Assembly: GCF_009695655.1 (NCBI RefSeq)
Contig: NZ_VUNM01000005.1
Span: 24,001 to 88,000 of the forward strand
DNA length: 64,000 nt
Origin: Sharpea porci
GTDB lineage: Bacteria; Bacillota_I; Bacilli_A; Erysipelotrichales; Coprobacillaceae
Direction: 5' to 3'
Part shown: piece by piece, positions 59,922 to 64,000 of the stretch
Layout of the letters: each line of letters starts with the position of its first letter
Numbering within the stretch: the first letter of the stretch is position 1
Made by a program: the position numbers and the translations under genes
The notes under the pieces: model-generated
What the model was told of the DNA's origin: nothing
Seen by the model: only the letters and a program-made list of their open reading frames with translations
Databases searched by the model: none

Positions 59922-62069
59922 TTATGAAGCAATCATTGATAATCCCACACGATTACGCTTCTTGTCAATGTCAATGACATAAACATCGACGATATCACCT
60001 ACATTGACCACTTCTAATGGGTGTTTGATATGACGCTTGCTCATTTTTGAGATATGTACAAGCCCATCTTCATGTAAGCCAATATCGACAAAAGCGCCAA
60101 AGTCAACGACATTACGCACAGTACCCGAGAGTTTCATATTCAACTGTAAATCATCAAGCGTTAAGACATCACTGCGTAATACAGGTGCTTCATATTCATC
60201 ACGAGGTGAGCGTGATGGTGCTTTGAAGGCATCTATTAAGTCTTCTAGTAAATATGTTGAAAAATGTAATTCTTCTCGAGCCTGTTCCTGATTCAATGTT
60301 TTTAAGACTTCCTGCATTTTTGATGTTCCAATATCTGCAATGGAAAGATGAAGATAATCTAAGAAACGCATCGCATCATCATAGTTATCAGGATGAATGG
60401 CCGTCTCATCAAGAATATTAAGTCCTTCTGGAATACGCAAGAAACCAACAGCCTGTTCATAGGTCTTAGGCCCTAATTTTGGCACATCTAGCACTTCCTG
60501 ACGTTGCTTAAACATGCCATTTTCTTCACGATATTTGACAATGCTTTTGGCTGTTGATGCGCTTAAGCCAGAAACATACTGTAAGAGTGATGGTGATGCT
60601 GTATTGATATTCACACCTACCTGATTGACAACTTTTTCGACAACGAAATCAAGCTGTTCTCCTAAAGCCTTCTGGTTCATATCATGTTGGTATTGACCAA
60701 CGGAAATAGATTTTGGATCAATCTTAACAAGTTCTGCAAGTGGATCCTGCAGTCTTCTTGCGATAGAGACAGCCGAACGTTCTTCGACCGCAAAATCAGG
60801 AAATTCCTCTTTAGCCAGCTTACTTGCCGAATAGACAGAAGCCCCAGCTTCAGAAACAATGACATACTGGACATCAAGCTTATATTTCTTAATAAAAGCA
60901 GCAATCCAAGCTTCTGATTCTCTTGATGCTGTTCCATTGCCCATAGCAATGACTTCAACATGATAGTCTTTGATCATTCTAAGTAGTGTTGCTTCATCCT
61001 GATGATGATCTTTATTAGGCAATGAGATATAACATTTATCTATGCCAAGCACTTTACCCGTTGGATCAACGGCTGCAAGCTTACAGCCTGTTCTAAAGCC
61101 AGGATCTAAGCCAAGTACATATTTATCTTTTAATGGTGCCTGCATGAGGAGATGTTCTAAATTTGTTGAGAAAAGTGCAAGTGATTTTTCTTCTGCTCTT
61201 TCTGTCAATTCATTACGGATTTCACGTTCAATAGAAGGTCTGATTAAACGATCAAAAGCATCCTTGACGCACGCTTCAATGATATCATTGACTACACTCT
61301 TCTTATGACCAACGATACTTCGATTGATATAGTCATAGAAACGCTCTTTATCAATATCAAAAGACACACTTAAAATCTTTTCCTTTTCGCCACGATTAAT
61401 AGCAAGAATACGGTGTTCCCTCAAATTCTTAATACGTTCACTATATTCATAATACATGGCATAAATGCCTTTTTCATCAACTGCATTCTTTTTTAATTTC
61501 GTTGTCAGAATTCCTGTTTTGTTGATGAGATTCTTTGTATATTGACGATATTTTACTTCATCACTGATTTTTTCAGCAATAATATCTTTTGCCCCATCAA
61601 TAGCTTCCTGAATACTTGTTACATCGTCATTGATATACTGTGATGCTTCTTTTTCAAGATCTCCCTTGATAGGTAATAACATTATCCAATTAGCTAATGG
61701 TTCTAAGCCCTTGGCAATAGCGACAGTCGCTCTTGTCTTCTTCTTTTCTTTATAGGGACGATAGTAATCTTCAACTTCAGTCAGCTTACTTGCTTCAAGA
61801 ATAGCTTTCTTCAGTTCATCATTCATCATGCCCTTTTCTTCTATGAGTCTGATGACATCTTCTTTTCTTTCTTTAAGCTTAAGAGCATAATCATAATCTT
61901 TTGCGATGGCTCGAATTTGATCTTCATTTAATGCACCTGTCACTTCTTTACGATAACGGGCAATAAATGGTACCGTGGCTCCTTCACTTAATAAATTGAG
62001 GACTGCCTTAACTTGGGCTTTATGAATTTGTAATGTCTTGGCAGTTAGATTGATAATTTCTTCATTCAT
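59922..62069 (-). CDS. tex: Tex family RNA-binding transcription accessory protein
   Basis: A 715-residue Tex/YdcI protein: N-terminal helical part (VPFIARYRKEVTGALNEDQI), YqgF-like nuclease-fold domain (LGLDPGFRTGCKLAAVDPTG), helix-hairpin-helix pair (VGVNINTASPSLLQYVSGLS) and a C-terminal S1 domain (LSGTVRNVVDFGAFVDIGLH, DGLVHISKMS). It interacts with transcription and RNA metabolism. The start lies within the Nudix gene end (8-base overlap). Confidence 0.95.
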   Translation of the reverse strand: MNEEIINLTAKTLQIHKAQVKAVLNLLSEGATVPFIARYRKEVTGALNEDQIRAIAKDYDYALKLKERKEDVIRLIEEKGMMNDELKKAILEASKLTEVEDYYRPYKEKKKTRATVAIAKGLEPLANWIMLLPIKGDLEKEASQYINDDVTSIQEAIDGAKDIIAEKISDEVKYRQYTKNLINKTGILTTKLKKNAVDEKGIYAMYYEYSERIKNLREHRILAINRGEKEKILSVSFDIDKERFYDYINRSIVGHKKSVVNDIIEACVKDAFDRLIRPSIEREIRNELTERAEEKSLALFSTNLEHLLMQAPLKDKYVLGLDPGFRTGCKLAAVDPTGKVLGIDKCYISLPNKDHHQDEATLLRMIKDYHVEVIAMGNGTASRESEAWIAAFIKKYKLDVQYVIVSEAGASVYSASKLAKEEFPDFAVEERSAVSIARRLQDPLAELVKIDPKSISVGQYQHDMNQKALGEQLDFVVEKVVNQVGVNINTASPSLLQYVSGLSASTAKSIVKYREENGMFKQRQEVLDVPKLGPKTYEQAVGFLRIPEGLNILDETAIHPDNYDDAMRFLDYLHLSIADIGTSKMQEVLKTLNQEQAREELHFSTYLLEDLIDAFKAPSRSPRDEYEAPVLRSDVLTLDDLQLNMKLSGTVRNVVDFGAFVDIGLHEDGLVHISKMSKRHIKHPLEVVNVGDIVDVYVIDIDKKRNRVGLSMIAS

Positions 62070-62514
62070 GTCCTGATTCCTTAATTTCCTTATATTCTTT
62101 CATCTTATCATATTCACTAAGAGCTTCCTTGATATCATTGAAGATATGAGGATCAAGAGTTGCCTGAAGTTCTTTTTCATCCACCCACTTATAATCCGTA
62201 TGTTCCTCACTAATTTGCACATGGTCATCTTCAGGAATAGCTAAAAAGCCAATTCCTACAGTCTGATAATCCTCACGAATAGCTGTGAAAGTATAGATTG
62301 GCTTTATTATTTTAATCTTCAAGCCTGTTTCTTCTCGCAATTCTCTTTTCAAAGCCTGATGGGGTGTTTCTCCATATTCTAAGCCACCCCCAGGAAGTTC
62401 CCAATATCCTAGTCCATCGGTAGAAGGACGAACTCTTTTCATGATAAGTGTCTTTCCATTATACACGCAAATTCCTTTTACCGTTATGTGAAATCTTATT
62501 TTTTTCTCTGCCAT
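62062..62514 (-). CDS. Nudix hydrolase
   Basis: A 150-residue Nudix protein. The box GGGLEYGETPHQALKRELRE followed by ETGLKI fits G-x5-E-x7-REUxEExGU, so a divalent metal site for nucleoside-diphosphate-X hydrolysis is intact. Such small enzymes clear oxidised or deaminated nucleotides; the substrate is open. A good GGAGA site precedes the start. It is translationally coupled to tex. Confidence 0.9.
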   Translation of the reverse strand: MAEKKIRFHITVKGICVYNGKTLIMKRVRPSTDGLGYWELPGGGLEYGETPHQALKRELREETGLKIKIIKPIYTFTAIREDYQTVGIGFLAIPEDDHVQISEEHTDYKWVDEKELQATLDPHIFNDIKEALSEYDKMKEYKEIKESGHE

Positions 62515-62642
62515 CTCTCTCTTCTCCTTTTTGTGTTATATTAACACTCTTTTGATCGAAGACAAATCTTTTTTGACTTTGCTGAATAATTCTAATGTCA
62601 GACTGATGAAAATTCGCTATAATGTTGAGCGAGGTGAATAAA

Positions 62643-64000
62643 ATGGATTTTAAAAAAGAAGCTTTACAATATAAAGATGCTTTACTTAAAGATTTAAAAA
62701 CACTCTGTCAGATTCCTTCAACAATGGATATGTCGAGCGCAAAAGATGGCCAGCCATTTGGTGAAATGCCCCGTGTTGCCTTAGACCAAATGATTGCGAT
62801 TGGACAACGTGATGGGTTTGTGACTGATAACTGTGATGGTTATGCTGGTTCAATTGATATTGGTGAAGGCGATGCCGTATTTGGTATCCTAGGTCACTTA
62901 GATGTCGTTCCTGTCAATAAGACTGGATGGCATTACCCACCATTTGATTGCACACAGGACGGTGATATGCTTTATGGCCGTGGTGTTGCAGATGACAAAG
63001 GTCCTTTGCTGGCAGCCTATTATGCAGCTAAAATCATCAACAAGATGGACTTCGAGAAGAAGATGAAGATACGTGTGATCTTTGGGACAAATGAAGAAAA
63101 TGGTTCAGAATGTGTGGCATACTATTTCAAGCATCGTCCTTATCCTGCTTTAGGCTTTACGCCTGATGCTGACTTCCCTGTTGTCTACGGAGAAAAAGGT
63201 ATCGCTAGAATCAATGTCAAAGGACATTTTGCCCCTAATGGCCTGATGAGTTTTATGTCAGGTGATGTTGTCAATATCGTTCCTGGACATGCACAAGCCG
63301 TTGTTGATAGTCATGATGACTTAACAGAAAGCTATCAGGCTTATTTAGAAAAGCATCAATTAACGGGTGAAATTGAAGATTATCATGGCAAAACTAAACT
63401 CACTTTAAAAGGTGTTTCTGCTCACGGTTCAACACCTGAACTTGGTCAGAATGCAGCTGTAATGCTAGCTCATTACTTAGTTGATCATGTAGAAAATGAT
63501 TTTGTGAACTTTATAGACAAATATTTCTATGAAGATGTCAACGGGAAAAAGCTTGGTGTCTTTAAAGAAGGTCATATGGGCTTAGTGACATGTAACTTAG
63601 GCATTATCAGCTATAGCGAAGGTAAAGGCAGTTTAAGCATTGACTTCCGTCTTCCTCATGAAATGAGTGAAGAAGAATTTATTCCTACGCTCGCCACAAC
63701 ATTCACAATGCATCATTTCACAAGTTTTGACTATGACTGGACGAATGCCCTCTTTGTCAATCCAGAAAGTGATTTGATCAAGAATCTTCATCAGGCTTAT
63801 GTTGATGTCACTGGTGATCATGAACATGGACCTCAGTGCATGGGTGGTGGGACTTATGCAAAGGAAATGCCTAATTGTGTAGCGTTTGGTGCTGAATTCC
63901 CAGGTCACAACAATGGTATGCATCAAAATGATGAACATATTCTTATTGATGACTTAATGGATGCTGTGGCCATTTATGCTGCTGCACTTTACAACATCCT
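62643..64000 (+). CDS. M20 dipeptidase (PepV/Sapep type), cut by the window end
   Basis: The frame is open from ATG 62643 (behind GAGGTG) to the last base, giving about 452 residues, close to full length (about 465). Zinc ligands and catalytic residues of the PepV group are visible: GHLDVVP with His/Asp, GRGVADDKGP, the Glu pair in FGTNEENGSE and the second Asp in PDADFPVVYGEKG. A lid domain lies at residues about 190-350. It removes N-terminal residues from dipeptides or beta-Ala peptides. Transcribed divergently from the Nudix gene. Confidence 0.93.
   Translation, partial: MDFKKEALQYKDALLKDLKTLCQIPSTMDMSSAKDGQPFGEMPRVALDQMIAIGQRDGFVTDNCDGYAGSIDIGEGDAVFGILGHLDVVPVNKTGWHYPPFDCTQDGDMLYGRGVADDKGPLLAAYYAAKIINKMDFEKKMKIRVIFGTNEENGSECVAYYFKHRPYPALGFTPDADFPVVYGEKGIARINVKGHFAPNGLMSFMSGDVVNIVPGHAQAVVDSHDDLTESYQAYLEKHQLTGEIEDYHGKTKLTLKGVSAHGSTPELGQNAAVMLAHYLVDHVENDFVNFIDKYFYEDVNGKKLGVFKEGHMGLVTCNLGIISYSEGKGSLSIDFRLPHEMSEEEFIPTLATTFTMHHFTSFDYDWTNALFVNPESDLIKNLHQAYVDVTGDHEHGPQCMGGGTYAKEMPNCVAFGAEFPGHNNGMHQNDEHILIDDLMDAVAIYAAALYNI

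Overview
The window is chromosomal DNA of a low-GC, anaerobic Gram-positive bacterium. The AT-rich composition, strong Shine-Dalgarno sites, many intrinsic terminators, pyruvate:ferredoxin oxidoreductase, a PPi-type phosphofructokinase, an O2-scavenging flavodiiron fusion, the SCIFF peptide system and a DnaB/DnaI-type helicase loading operon all point to a gut Firmicute. A Coprobacillaceae/Erysipelotrichia relative (Catenibacterium/Kandleria-like) is my best guess, but this is inference from gene content and not a phylogeny.

Layout. 1-7.0 kb (mostly minus): a truncated MATE pump behind a terminator-containing leader, a ferritin-like/flavodoxin operon, a TetR regulator, a LytTR-DUF3021 pair whose regulator has an in-frame stop, a PNPOx-fold protein, kptA, a DUF2798 membrane protein and oleate hydratase. 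7.0-16.7 kb: a decayed GyrI-like gene, the PLP locus (MocR regulator divergent from pdxS-pdxT), remnants of a methyltransferase and an Fe-S protein around a DUF4097 protein, a RelE-type toxin-antitoxin (TA) pair, the SCIFF peptide and its radical SAM maturase, an Orn/Lys/Arg-decarboxylase-fold enzyme and a tiny DNA-binding-like protein that seems to lack an ATG. 16.8-25.7 kb: a two-component system with a bacteriocin-type ABC transporter, an unrecognised 404-residue protein, and an Lsa-type ABC-F ribosome-protection protein under a clear leader-peptide attenuator. 25.9-30.1 kb: an accessory patch with two TA modules and several broken genes.

30.4-64 kb is mostly core genome: guaA, purA, a LysR regulator, an Ldh2-type dehydrogenase, an unrecognised TPR/partner pair, a HIT protein, and the replication/repair operon dnaE-polA-mutM-(Gfo/Idh)-coaE-dnaB-dnaI. 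Then come a flavodiiron-flavin reductase-rubredoxin fusion, a TetR-controlled cluster of an old-yellow-enzyme-type reductase and an SDR, PFOR divergent from PPi-PFK, a SanA-like protein, tex, a Nudix hydrolase and an M20 dipeptidase cut by the window edge.

The most rewarding observations concern regulation. (1) The ABC-F gene has a 7-codon leader ORF and three mutually exclusive RNA arms. (2) The bacteriocin-type permease has a Shine-Dalgarno region that can pair with the coding part of a 28-codon upstream ORF. (3) The SCIFF peptide has Gly where I expect the conserved Thr thioether acceptor, plus an extra Cys. (4) The LytTR gene keeps its 21-bp-spaced binding repeats although its frame is interrupted. 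(5) A ~37-nt element recurs at 12.9 and 23.5 kb. All functional statements are inferred from sequence reading alone.
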